Assembly: GCA_900313705.1 (NCBI GenBank)
Contig: OMSJ01000008.1
Location: 1-33,327, forward strand
Length of the DNA stretch: 33,327 nucleotides
Origin: an uncultured Prevotellaceae bacterium
GTDB lineage: Bacteria; Bacteroidota; Bacteroidia; Bacteroidales; Bacteroidaceae
Reading direction: 5' to 3'
Shown: positions 6,447 through 13,977 of the stretch, piece after piece
Numbering within the stretch: the stretch's first letter is position 1
Layout: the number at the start of each line of letters is the position of its first letter
Notes under the pieces: generated by a model
Told to the model about the DNA's origin: nothing
Seen by the model: only the letters and a program-made list of their open reading frames with translations
Databases searched by the model: none
Translations under genes and position numbers: made by a program

Positions 6447-9167
6447 TTATATATTATTCCCACTCATCCATTTCTTGCCGTTCTGAATGTAGAGCCTTCC
6501 CGGTTTTGCGAGTAAATATCCACCAAGGTGATAGACGCGAGCACTTGCCTCTTGTTCCTCGTCCCTCACTTCGTTCAGACCCGTGCCATTATCTTTCGCG
6601 CTAATCACGACGACGTTGTAGCTGTTTGGCTTCAGGACGAGACGTTTGCCGGGCTCAACAGACGCCTCGGCAGGCACGAAGCGCGTCGGCTTTTCGGGCG
6701 TGTTCTCGCCATTCAAAGTACCGCTAAGCGAAAGAGACGTTATGCTGCCCACCTCGCCGAAACCCGTCAAGTTGAGCGTCAAGCCACGTGTCTGAGTGCC
6801 GTAGTTCACGATGTGCAGCACAAGGGTGTCGCCTGCTTCGTTGCGCGTAGCAGTATAGTCGAGGTTGGCATTCGAGGAGCAGGAGCTTTCGACGAGCAGC
6901 GGCTGATGGTTCCTCGCAGCCATCTGCTGAGCATAGAACGGCGGTTGCATCCATACCTGCGAGGGCGAGAAGAAGATTTGTCCCTGGTCCCAGCCGTTGT
7001 CGTTCTGCTTGTAGGGCTGCAAGGCATTCGCCGGACTGTCGAGGGGCACGAAGCCTGCTGAGCGACGAACCACGTTGAGCATGACGGCATGGGCAAGTGC
7101 ACGGGCCATGTCGTGCGTGTTGCCGTTCTCTTCGAGGATGGCGCATCGCATCGAAGTCTGCGGGTTCCATTCGAGGAAGAGCTTCTGCATCTTGGCTATC
7201 TCCGCTTCGATCTCTTTAGCCTGTTGCGGCGTCTCGGTCCACGGATGGTAGTCCCAAAGGTCACATTTGCCGTCGAGCGATTGGAAGACGTACTTCATCG
7301 TCTCCAACTCATCCGGTCTCCACCAAGCTGCACTAATGAACTGCAGCTCAGGATAGACTGCATGAATAGCCTCGTAGAGCACAAGGTAACGCTCCACATA
7401 ATGTTCGTAGTCGCGACGGGCAGTACTGAGAAGATTCTCCTCGTTGCCTATCTCGATGTATTTAATAGAGGGGGCAAGGGGCGAGGAGCAAGGGGCAAGA
7501 GGATTGCTCTGGCAGTTGGTATTCTCCTGCTCCTTGCCCCTTGCTCCTTGCTCCAAGTAACTAATAGAGGGGGCAAGGGGCGAGGAGCAAGGGGCAAGAG
7601 GATTGCTCTGGCTGTTGGTATTCTCTTGCTCCTTGCCCCTTGCTCCTTGCTCCATGTAGCGAAGCAAGGCAAGCACGTCATCGGGATTGTCCTCGATGTT
7701 GATGGCGAAGCAAGGCTCCGTGCCGATAAGCCTGGCGAACTCGACGAATTCGGGTATGGCGAAGCCGTTAGTGGCGTAGCGATACCAATATCCATAATAG
7801 GGTTGACGCTCAAGGCGACTGCCCATCATGTTCCGGGTCATGTATTCCGCCGCATTAACCATCGTGCCGCCATAGCGAAGGAAGGTAAGGTTCTGTTTCC
7901 GGAAAGCCTCTGTGATGTCCGAACGGAACGGGTAAGAGTCGGTGCAGAGCAACACCTGATCGACCCACACACTACCCCCTTCCGCGAGTTGAAGCACGAA
8001 CCGTCCCTTCGGGTCGCTGTCGTCGGGAATCATCTCGACGTCGAAACGTTGCCAATCGTCCGTAATGCCGCTTATCTCCCCGCGAGCGTACTCCTTGCTT
8101 CCGTCTGCCGATTGCAGGGCAACTTCCACCCTACCCGACCCTTTCAGATACAGCGAAGTCTTGAGCTTTACGTCCTTATTGATGCCGATTCCCCAGCGGT
8201 TGAGGCCCATGTTATAAATGCCAACGCCTTGGCCGCCACATATCTTCTGCGCATATCTGCCGGTAAAAGGCTCGGAAGAGTCATGGTCGAAGGTTCCTTC
8301 GCCGAGGGCTGTCCACATGCCCGAAACGTTGGGGCCGTCGCTTTCGAAGGCGATGTCCTGTCCTGAGACCTTGAGGTTGCGGAAGGTTGCCGAGCCGCCA
8401 TAGGAACGCAAGCCTATGAAGCCTGACGTCAACGGGTTGTTCGTGTCCTCGTAGGTCTTGATCTTTGTGCCGTTTAGGTATATGGTAAGCTTCGCCTTGT
8501 CGATGATGACGCGCAGCTTGTTCCAGTTGCCCAGGGGGTTGAAGCTCGTGGGCGTGTCGGAGATGGGCTGCCAGTTCTGCTGATGCTTGCCGAGAACGAA
8601 GGAGCCGAGGCGGGCGTTCAAGGCCACCTCATAGCCGTTGAAGGCGTCGGCACCATTCGCCGCTCCCGAAACGTTCACGATAAGTCCGGCTATGGCATTC
8701 AGGTCGTCCATGCGGAATTCCACTTCGACGGAGCCGCTCGACAACTGCTGCTCCTCGTAGATGAGCTTGCCGTGACGGGACGTTTGCAACTGCGCCATGC
8801 CCGACGTGATGCTCCAACGCTCGTCGTAAGCCTTGAAGCCTTTGATGTCGCAAAAAGCCGGTTCTTCGAAGCCTTCACCGAAAATCTTCTGGTCATACAG
8901 GCCGCCATAGATTTCGTGGTTCACGTCTTCGGCTCCAGCGCCATAGATGAGCGGCTCGATGCAGCAGAGAACCTTGCTGGCATCCACGGTCAACGTCTGT
9001 GCCGAAGCCAATACTTGGAGCAAGGAGCAAGGGGCAAGGAGCAGGAGAATACCAACTGCCAAAGCAATCCTCTTGCCCCTTGCTCCTCGCCCCTTTGCCC
9101 CCTCTGAAAGACCGATGGCAGCAACGACGGAAAGTGACAAAAGTACACGTGTGTAAATGTTCAACAT
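6447..9167 (-). CDS. GH51-type alpha-L-arabinofuranosidase with repeat-derived insertions
   Basis: 906 residues from the ATG at 9165-9167 (MLNIYTRVLLSLS); longer upstream starts have no signal peptide. After the signal, EPLIYGAGAEDVNHEIYGG begins the catalytic domain. A LamG/DUF1080-like beta-sandwich (about 110-275) and a carbohydrate-binding-like module follow. The barrel continues with FLRYGG and IEIGNEEN, whose Glu576 is the likely acid/base, and ILEENGN, whose Glu679 is the likely nucleophile. Such enzymes release arabinose from plant arabinans and arabinoxylans outside the cytoplasm. Residues about 21-52 and 503-568 are translated from copies of one palindromic element; the first forms a second hydrophobic signal segment and the others a 2 x 33 residue insertion just before the acid/base strand. 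The tail (VYHLGG...LYIQNGKK) resembles a secretion or sorting tail. Whether the loop insertion is tolerated is unknown. Confidence 0.82.
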   Translation of the reverse strand: MLNIYTRVLLSLSVVAAIGLSEGAKGRGARGKRIALAVGILLLLAPCSLLQVLASAQTLTVDASKVLCCIEPLIYGAGAEDVNHEIYGGLYDQKIFGEGFEEPAFCDIKGFKAYDERWSITSGMAQLQTSRHGKLIYEEQQLSSGSVEVEFRMDDLNAIAGLIVNVSGAANGADAFNGYEVALNARLGSFVLGKHQQNWQPISDTPTSFNPLGNWNKLRVIIDKAKLTIYLNGTKIKTYEDTNNPLTSGFIGLRSYGGSATFRNLKVSGQDIAFESDGPNVSGMWTALGEGTFDHDSSEPFTGRYAQKICGGQGVGIYNMGLNRWGIGINKDVKLKTSLYLKGSGRVEVALQSADGSKEYARGEISGITDDWQRFDVEMIPDDSDPKGRFVLQLAEGGSVWVDQVLLCTDSYPFRSDITEAFRKQNLTFLRYGGTMVNAAEYMTRNMMGSRLERQPYYGYWYRYATNGFAIPEFVEFARLIGTEPCFAINIEDNPDDVLALLRYMEQGARGKEQENTNSQSNPLAPCSSPLAPSISYLEQGARGKEQENTNCQSNPLAPCSSPLAPSIKYIEIGNEENLLSTARRDYEHYVERYLVLYEAIHAVYPELQFISAAWWRPDELETMKYVFQSLDGKCDLWDYHPWTETPQQAKEIEAEIAKMQKLFLEWNPQTSMRCAILEENGNTHDMARALAHAVMLNVVRRSAGFVPLDSPANALQPYKQNDNGWDQGQIFFSPSQVWMQPPFYAQQMAARNHQPLLVESSCSSNANLDYTATRNEAGDTLVLHIVNYGTQTRGLTLNLTGFGEVGSITSLSLSGTLNGENTPEKPTRFVPAEASVEPGKRLVLKPNSYNVVVISAKDNGTGLNEVRDEEQEASARVYHLGGYLLAKPGRLYIQNGKKWMSGNNI
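7463..7660. repeat. Two tandem 99-bp copies of a palindromic GGAGCAA-arm element in GH51
   Basis: Copy A is 7463-7561 and copy B 7562-7660; they differ at only a few positions. Each has 7-bp-period arms (GGGGCAA/GGAGCAA units) and, at the other end, the inverted arm (TTGCTCC units), around a centre containing GGATTGCTCTGGC. The 99-bp unit is 33 codons, so both copies stay in frame. The encoded repeat begins EQGARGKEQENTN. Confidence 0.95.
9014..9105. repeat. Third, inverted copy of the GGAGCAA-arm element, in the GH51 signal peptide
   Basis: This 92-bp stretch matches the reverse complement of the 91-bp core of copy A (7467-7557) with one substitution and one inserted base. In gene orientation it encodes SEGAKGRGARGKR, then a hydrophobic core IALAVGILLLLAP, and SLLQV, joined directly to LASAQ. 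Confidence 0.95.
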
Positions 9168-9183
9168 AACATCATTAACTGAA

Positions 9184-9365
9184 GTTTCGGAAGTTAAAAT
9201 GGAAGTAAAAATGGAAGTAAACTCGCTACGCTCGTGGAAGTTATAAAAGGACAATACCATATAGGCAGACAGCATCCGAAGCTATCGTCCAGCCAGCTTG
9301 CTGGCTTAACTTCCTGCGCGAAGCGCATAACTCCCTTTTTAACTTCATCTTATAACTTCCGAAAC
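9184..9365. repeat. Palindromic element in the GH51 leader
   Basis: The outer 12-bp arms GTTTCGGAAGTT (9184-9195) and AACTTCCGAAAC (9354-9365) are perfect inverted repeats. Inside are GGAAGT units at roughly 10-bp spacing, an 11-bp inverted pair GGAAGTTATAA (9236-9246) / TTATAACTTCC (9350-9360), and a small hairpin GCCAGCTTGCTGGC. No ORF is evident. The rest of the 460-bp gap between the two start codons (9168-9627) holds only the two candidate promoters. Confidence 0.7.
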
Positions 9366-9477
9366 GTAAATCATTAATTAAAACAATTATAGTTAAACCC
9401 GATAGGACAGTCGTACAGATGTCGTCCCTTCGTTGATGGCGAACCCTGCAATAACATATATCGTTCCACTAATGCCA

Positions 9478-9485
9478 CAAAGATA
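9478..9485 (-). promoter_or_regulatory. Candidate -7 element for the GH51 gene
   Basis: TATCTTTG on the minus strand. If used, the transcript would have a leader of about 300 nt that includes the palindromic element at 9184-9365. No clear -33 TTTG is seen. Confidence 0.35.
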
Positions 9486-9558
9486 TGATTATTTATGGAA
9501 AACAGAAAGGCTTTAGCATGAACATATTGCAGTAAGAATCATTTTTATCCTCTTTTCC

Positions 9559-9588
9559 TTTGCCGACGCATAGTTTTTTGTATCTTTG
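9559..9588 (+). promoter_or_regulatory. Bacteroidetes-type promoter of the IMPase-family gene
   Basis: TTTG (9559-9562), an 18-bp gap, then TATCTTTG (9581-9588). The start site expected about 7 bp downstream rules out a start codon at 9586 and supports ATG 9628. Confidence 0.65.
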
Positions 9589-9627
9589 CAGGACGAACAT
9601 AACAATTCCGCACAACGAACCGCGCAT

Positions 9628-10428
9628 ATGGACAAGACAAACATGCTAAACAGACTAATCGACATCGTCGTCGAGGCATCAGGCCTCATGCTCACAGACG
9701 ACTTCCAAGTGACAGAGAAACAGGGAGTAGCCAACATCGTCACCTCATCCGATGTGGCCGTACAGGAGTTCCTGCGCGTCCGTCTCAAGGAGCTTCTGCC
9801 CGATTGCGGCTTTCTCTGCGAGGAAGAGGACCAGCACGACCTGGCGCACGAACACGTTTGGATAGTTGACCCCATCGACGGTACAGCCAACTATGCCCGT
9901 GGCATCCGCGAGTGCGGCATTTGCGTCGGGCTGCGACACCATTCGCAGATGGAGCTGGCAGTCGTCTATCTGCCGCGAACCGACGAACTTTTCACGGCTG
10001 AGCGCGGCAAAGGTGCTTTCCTGCATCATCCCGAATCGGGGAAGCCAGCCAAGCAACTCAAAGTGTCGGAACGCCCCTTTGCCGAGGGCATCATGTGTAC
10101 CGCCCTTTCGCTTTATCACAAAGAACACGCCAAGGTCTGCCACGACATTATCTTCGAAGCCTACATGCAATGTAACGACGTCCGTCGCTTCGGCTCTGCA
10201 GCTTCGGAGCTGTGTTATCTGGCGATGGGTTTGTACGAGCTCTACTTCGAGTATCAGCTCTCGCCATGGGACTTTGCTGCCGCCTCGCTCATCCTCGAAG
10301 AAGCAGGCGGCGTGCTTTGCGACCTCGATGGGAAGCCGCTCGACCATACAAAGCCGTCGGGAGTCCTTGCCGCCAACACTCAAGAGAGCCTGCAACGGCT
10401 CGCCTGCATCGTCAAGTCGCATCTCTGA
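9628..10428 (+). CDS. Inositol monophosphatase-family sugar phosphatase
   Basis: 266 residues from ATG 9628, placed downstream of a good promoter. Metal-binding motifs of the Mg2+-dependent, Li+-sensitive phosphatase family are in order: VTSSD with Asp42, CEEE at 64-67, VDPIDGT with Asp81 and Asp84, and SPWDFAAA with Asp215. Members hydrolyse myo-inositol-1-phosphate, other sugar phosphates or 3'-phosphoadenosine phosphate (CysQ-like); the motifs do not separate these. The protein is cytoplasmic with no signal peptide. It stands alone. In the 225 bp after it, before the 21-bp repeat block, I see no gene. Confidence 0.87.
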   Translation: MDKTNMLNRLIDIVVEASGLMLTDDFQVTEKQGVANIVTSSDVAVQEFLRVRLKELLPDCGFLCEEEDQHDLAHEHVWIVDPIDGTANYARGIRECGICVGLRHHSQMELAVVYLPRTDELFTAERGKGAFLHHPESGKPAKQLKVSERPFAEGIMCTALSLYHKEHAKVCHDIIFEAYMQCNDVRRFGSAASELCYLAMGLYELYFEYQLSPWDFAAASLILEEAGGVLCDLDGKPLDHTKPSGVLAANTQESLQRLACIVKSHL

Positions 10429-10653
10429 CGTCATCTCCTCACATCTCCTTTCCCGACGAAGAAGCAGAGGCTGCCCTGCCGCTACTTCTTCTGCTCCCCA
10501 TTTCATCGCGTCGCTCAGGTGCAGGCGGAACTTCCCTGCGTCCAGACGCAGACAGAGCAGGCTGTCATGACTCTGAGCCGCACTAAACAAATGGATTGAG
10601 CCCTATTCTGTTTGTTCTCGGAGCAAAAATAGAAATGTGGATTGGCACGCTTA

Positions 10654-10747
10654 AAAATTATTTTCAAGGCTTGAAAATATATTTTCAGGGCTTGATTATA
10701 TATTTTCAAGCTTTGGTTATATATTTTCAAGCCTTGAAAATAATTTT
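10654..10747. repeat. Four 21-bp units forming a large AT-rich palindrome
   Basis: The units start at 10660, 10681, 10702 and 10723, each beginning ATTTTCA(A/G)G. The first and last are arranged so that 10654-10680 and 10721-10747 are perfect 27-bp inverted repeats. A strong stem-loop is possible on either strand, so it might also act as a terminator between the flanking genes. No spacers, so it is not a CRISPR array. Confidence 0.85.
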
Positions 10748-10975
10748 GTTACTAAGCTAATTGACAAAATAGAAGAGCGAGGAAGGATTTGTCTCTTCCG
10801 GAAGGGGGAAAATCCAGCAGGGGGCCTTTGCTCATGCGACACAGGTCATTCCCCGTCGGACCAAACGCCACCGAAAAGGGCACCATTGATGATGGCATTC
10901 CGCGATTCTTTCATTTTTTCAATGCCTCTCCCGTATTTTCATTCCTTCATTCTTTCATTTTTTCATTTTTCTTCG

Positions 10976-10983
10976 TACCTTTG
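10976..10983 (+). promoter_or_regulatory. Candidate -7 element upstream of the serine hydrolase
   Basis: TACCTTTG fits TAnnTTTG. It follows a T-rich stretch of TTCATTC/TTTTTCA units (10905-10975) and would give a leader of about 115 nt containing a 23-codon ORF. A -33 TTTG is not clear. Confidence 0.5.
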
Positions 10984-11005
10984 CAAGGAAAAAAGAACGG
11001 AAATC

Positions 11006-11077
11006 ATGTTGGAAGAACTGAAACAACGTATTCTGGCCGAGGGACGGCCGAGGGACAACGCAATAGAACTGGCATAA
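11006..11077 (+). CDS. 23-codon ORF between promoter and serine hydrolase gene
   Basis: ATG 11006 opens MLEELKQRILAEGRPRDNA and stops at TAA 11075-11077, 26 bp before the next start. The first 13 residues look like the N-terminal helix of a cytoplasmic enzyme (xanthine phosphoribosyltransferase proteins start in a comparable way), but nothing more remains. It could be the stub of a deleted gene whose promoter now serves the downstream gene, or a translated leader. Evidence is limited to position and helix-like composition. Confidence 0.3.
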   Translation: MLEELKQRILAEGRPRDNAIELA

Positions 11078-11103
11078 ACACAGCCTTAAACCATCACATA
11101 CCG

Positions 11104-12363
11104 ATGAAGACCATACAGAGACTCTTGATGCTGCTCATCCTCGCAGCCTTGCCTGCCATCGGCCAGGCACAGCAGTTGAAACACGTACGCCCCGAGACCG
11201 TAGGCATGGACTCGCAGCGTCTGCTCAAAGCCGACTCCATCATCGAAGATGCCATCCGGCAAGGCACCATCCCTGGCGCAGTACTGGCCGTCGTCCGCCA
11301 CGGCAAGATGGCCTACCTGAAAGCCTACGGCAACCGGCAGGTATGGCCCGTAGTGCGCCCCATGACCACCAACACCATCTTCGACATGGCATCGTGCAGC
11401 AAAGCGATGTCCACAGCACTCAGCGCACTCATCCTGTGCGAAGAAGGGAAGTTCCGAATGCTCGATGCCGTCAGCAACTACATTCCGGGCTTCGAAGACT
11501 GGAAAGACGAGTCGGGCGAGACAACGACCATCCGCATCCACCACCTAATGACCCATACATCGGGCCTGCCGGCATACTATTCGCCCCCTGCCGATGCTGC
11601 CCCTGACCCCGAAGCAGCCATCCAGCACATCGCCCACATGCGCAGACAGTTCGAACCTGCCAAAGGGTTCCGCTACAGTTGCCTGAACTTCATCACCCTG
11701 CAGCGCATCGTGGAAAAGACCAGCGGCATGTCCCTCCGCGACTTCTCGCGCCAGCGCATCTTCGCCCCCTTGGGCATGAACCACACCGACTACATCCCCT
11801 GCGCCCCAGACGAGAACGGCGTATGGCACAACACCGCCGAACCCTGCTGGGCTGCACTCATGCCCGAAGGCCAGGACTGGCGCAGCATCGTGGCACCCAC
11901 CACGCGCCAAGGAGCCGACAGCGTGCTCTGCGGCATGGTCCACGACCCGCTGGCACGCATCATGAACGGTGGCATCAGCGGCAACGCCGGGCTCTTCAGC
12001 TCAGCAGAAGACATCGCCATCCTCTGCGCCATGATTCAAAACAATGGCACATGGCACGGCAAACGCATCCTGGGCCAGCAGGCAGTACGCCTGCTCCGCA
12101 CCGTGCCACGCTTTGCCGAACCCTTCGGACGCACCTACGGCTGGGACTGCTACAGCGCTTATGCTTCGTGCAACGGCGACCTTTTCTCGCCGAAGACCAT
12201 CTGCCACACAGGCTTCACGGGCACAGGCATCGTTATCGACCCCGAACTGGACTGCAGCGTCATCCTGCTCACCAACTCCGTCCACCCCGACGAGGGACGC
12301 TCTACCGTACGACTCCGCTCTGTGGTAAGCAACGCGGTGGCTGCGAGCATTACCGACCGCTAA
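11104..12363 (+). CDS. Secreted serine hydrolase with beta-lactamase (class C / EstB) fold
   Basis: 419 residues from ATG 11104, chosen because it begins a signal peptide (MKTIQRLLMLLILAALPAIG, cleavage near QAQ); the longer upstream frame has no signal. The nucleophile motif SCSK is at 97-100 and HTGFTG (the KTG box equivalent) begins at His368. VHDP...GGISGNAGLFSS at about 279-300 is typical of periplasmic esterase-like members. The tyrosine motif at 191-193 reads YSC where Y-S-N or Y-S-D is usual. Members act as esterases, D-aminopeptidases or wall-modifying enzymes more often than as true beta-lactamases, so no resistance function is claimed. Confidence 0.85.
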   Translation: MKTIQRLLMLLILAALPAIGQAQQLKHVRPETVGMDSQRLLKADSIIEDAIRQGTIPGAVLAVVRHGKMAYLKAYGNRQVWPVVRPMTTNTIFDMASCSKAMSTALSALILCEEGKFRMLDAVSNYIPGFEDWKDESGETTTIRIHHLMTHTSGLPAYYSPPADAAPDPEAAIQHIAHMRRQFEPAKGFRYSCLNFITLQRIVEKTSGMSLRDFSRQRIFAPLGMNHTDYIPCAPDENGVWHNTAEPCWAALMPEGQDWRSIVAPTTRQGADSVLCGMVHDPLARIMNGGISGNAGLFSSAEDIAILCAMIQNNGTWHGKRILGQQAVRLLRTVPRFAEPFGRTYGWDCYSAYASCNGDLFSPKTICHTGFTGTGIVIDPELDCSVILLTNSVHPDEGRSTVRLRSVVSNAVAASITDR

Positions 12364-12512
12364 TGCCACGGAACACAGAGGAGGCGTTAACGACTGGTTA
12401 CACAAGCGCCCCCAAACTTGAATTAAACTTAAAATAAGGACAAAATCCTCACTTAATTCTTAATTCTTCGCTCATTTTTCACGTTTCACTTTTCTCTTTG
12501 CACTTTTTGTTG

Positions 12513-12520
12513 TACCTTTG
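12513..12520 (+). promoter_or_regulatory. Candidate -7 element of the envelope block
   Basis: TACCTTTG, 24 bp before ATG 12544. The upstream stretch 12456-12506 is rich in TTAATTC and TTTCACTTTT units, again short-period repeats. A TTTG at the ideal -33 distance is not evident. Confidence 0.55.
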
Positions 12521-12543
12521 CACCCTGAATTAACATACACGCT

Positions 12544-13977
12544 ATGCGCGAAGAAAAAACAACGAGGAATTACTGGCTCCTGCTTCTTCTGGGACTGACC
12601 ATACTGGTGTCGGCATGTTCGGAGGACAGCACCACCGTCTCCTATAACGACTACTGCTACGTAAAGTCCGTGACCCTAGGGACCATAAAGCGCAAGGTGG
12701 AAAGGCGCGACAGGCTGGGAAAGCTCGTCAACACCACCTATACATCCGTCACCGGCAGCAACTTCCTGATGACCATCGACCAGCGCGCCAGGACCATCGA
12801 GAACCGCGACTCGCTGCCCCTGGGCTGCGACCTCTCTGCCGTGACTGCCGCCATCACATTCGACGGCTCCATACTGAAATACCGCACAGCAGGCTCGAAC
12901 GGCGGATGGACAGCGTACAACTCCACCGACAGCCTCAACCTGACCAGTCCCCTGGAGCTTGAACTGACCAGCAACGACGGAAAAAGCACCCGTAACTATA
13001 CACTCAAGGTAAACGTCCACAAGCAGGAAGCTGACTCCATCTACTGGAAACAATGCGAAAGCAACGTGCCACAACTCTCCGGTATGAACGACATGAAAGC
13101 CTTCGTGATGAACGGCAAGCTAACGGTGCTCGCAAGCAACGGTACGAAAGTCATCCTTGCAGAGCGCTCCGGCACAGATGCCGAGGGCACATGGCAGGAA
13201 GAGGATACCGACCTGCCCCTCACAGCAGACCTGCAGACACTCCGCCAGCAGGCAGACAAGCTCTACCTCAGCACCAGCGACGGCAGCATCCTGTCCTCCA
13301 CCGACGCAAAGGCATGGACACAGGAAGGAACAACCTATACGACAGAACTGAAACTCATCGAGAAGACTGAACAGTTCTTCTACGCCATCTCCGTCACCAC
13401 AGACGAGAACGGCACGACGAGCAAGCTGCTCCGCTCCACCGATGCAGCAACATGGGAAGAAGACGAGCTCGACTCGCAGGCAACACTCCTACCCACCTAT
13501 GGCATACGGGCACTCACCATGCAACAGGCAAACGGCAACACACGCATCGTCATGGTCGGGCAGAGAGACAGCAAAGGAGAAGGGGAAGAATACAAGAACG
13601 CCATCGTATGGAACAAGATGTGGAACGAAAGCGAAAAGGAAGAAGAGGCCCAATGGATGTACTTCCCGCTCTCGGATGACAACATCGTCCCGTGCCCCAG
13701 GCTACAATACCTCAACCTCCTACCCTACGACGGCAAATGCATCGCCCTAGGCGGAGCATCGACCGACGGCAAACACAAAGCACTCCATGCAGCATACGTC
13801 AGCCAGGACTACGGCATCACATGGCGCACAGACAGCGAGATACACCTGCCCATTCAGTTGGAAGGCACCGACGGCTGCATCACAAGCACCGTCGATAAGA
13901 ACAACTTCATCTGGATCATCACAAACGCACAAGTATGGCGAGGAAGACTGAACAGACTTGGATTCGCTCAGCAATAG
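12544..13977 (+). CDS. DUF6242-like lipoprotein
   Basis: 477 residues. The signal ends in a lipobox (LVSAC, Cys25), so the protein is probably lipid-anchored in the periplasm or outer membrane. Residues about 30-155 look like an Ig-like beta domain (SVTLGTIKRK..., LELELTSNDGKSTRNYTLKV). The rest consists of repeated blades in which Asp-rich loops follow 'W' strands (SSTDAKAWTQEG, RSTDAATWEEDE, VSQDYGITWRTD), the pattern of a sialidase/photosystem-assembly-like propeller. Bacteroidetes genomes often have such a protein next to the outer-membrane gene that follows here. Its role is unknown. The 3' end overlaps the next gene by 43 bp, suggesting coupled translation. Confidence 0.75.
   Translation: MREEKTTRNYWLLLLLGLTILVSACSEDSTTVSYNDYCYVKSVTLGTIKRKVERRDRLGKLVNTTYTSVTGSNFLMTIDQRARTIENRDSLPLGCDLSAVTAAITFDGSILKYRTAGSNGGWTAYNSTDSLNLTSPLELELTSNDGKSTRNYTLKVNVHKQEADSIYWKQCESNVPQLSGMNDMKAFVMNGKLTVLASNGTKVILAERSGTDAEGTWQEEDTDLPLTADLQTLRQQADKLYLSTSDGSILSSTDAKAWTQEGTTYTTELKLIEKTEQFFYAISVTTDENGTTSKLLRSTDAATWEEDELDSQATLLPTYGIRALTMQQANGNTRIVMVGQRDSKGEGEEYKNAIVWNKMWNESEKEEEAQWMYFPLSDDNIVPCPRLQYLNLLPYDGKCIALGGASTDGKHKALHAAYVSQDYGITWRTDSEIHLPIQLEGTDGCITSTVDKNNFIWIITNAQVWRGRLNRLGFAQQ

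Noticed and set aside
7089-8366. 425-residue plus-strand frame opposite the GH51 gene
   Set aside because: Antisense to strong GH51 motifs. Its only striking part is the other-strand reading of the palindromic element.
9168-9275. Upstream start for the GH51 protein (36 extra residues)
   Set aside because: The extra part is translated from the leader repeat and would bury the signal peptide; ATG at 9165-9167 gives a normal signal.
9745-10590. 281-residue minus-strand frame over the IMPase-family gene
   Set aside because: No recognisable motif; the opposite strand carries the complete metal-binding motif set and a promoter.
10660-10743. Possible CRISPR array or small repeat protein on the minus strand (KIYNQSL-like 7-residue repeat)
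   Set aside because: There are no spacers. The minus-strand frame is only the translation of a 21-bp AT repeat, with no start context or family.
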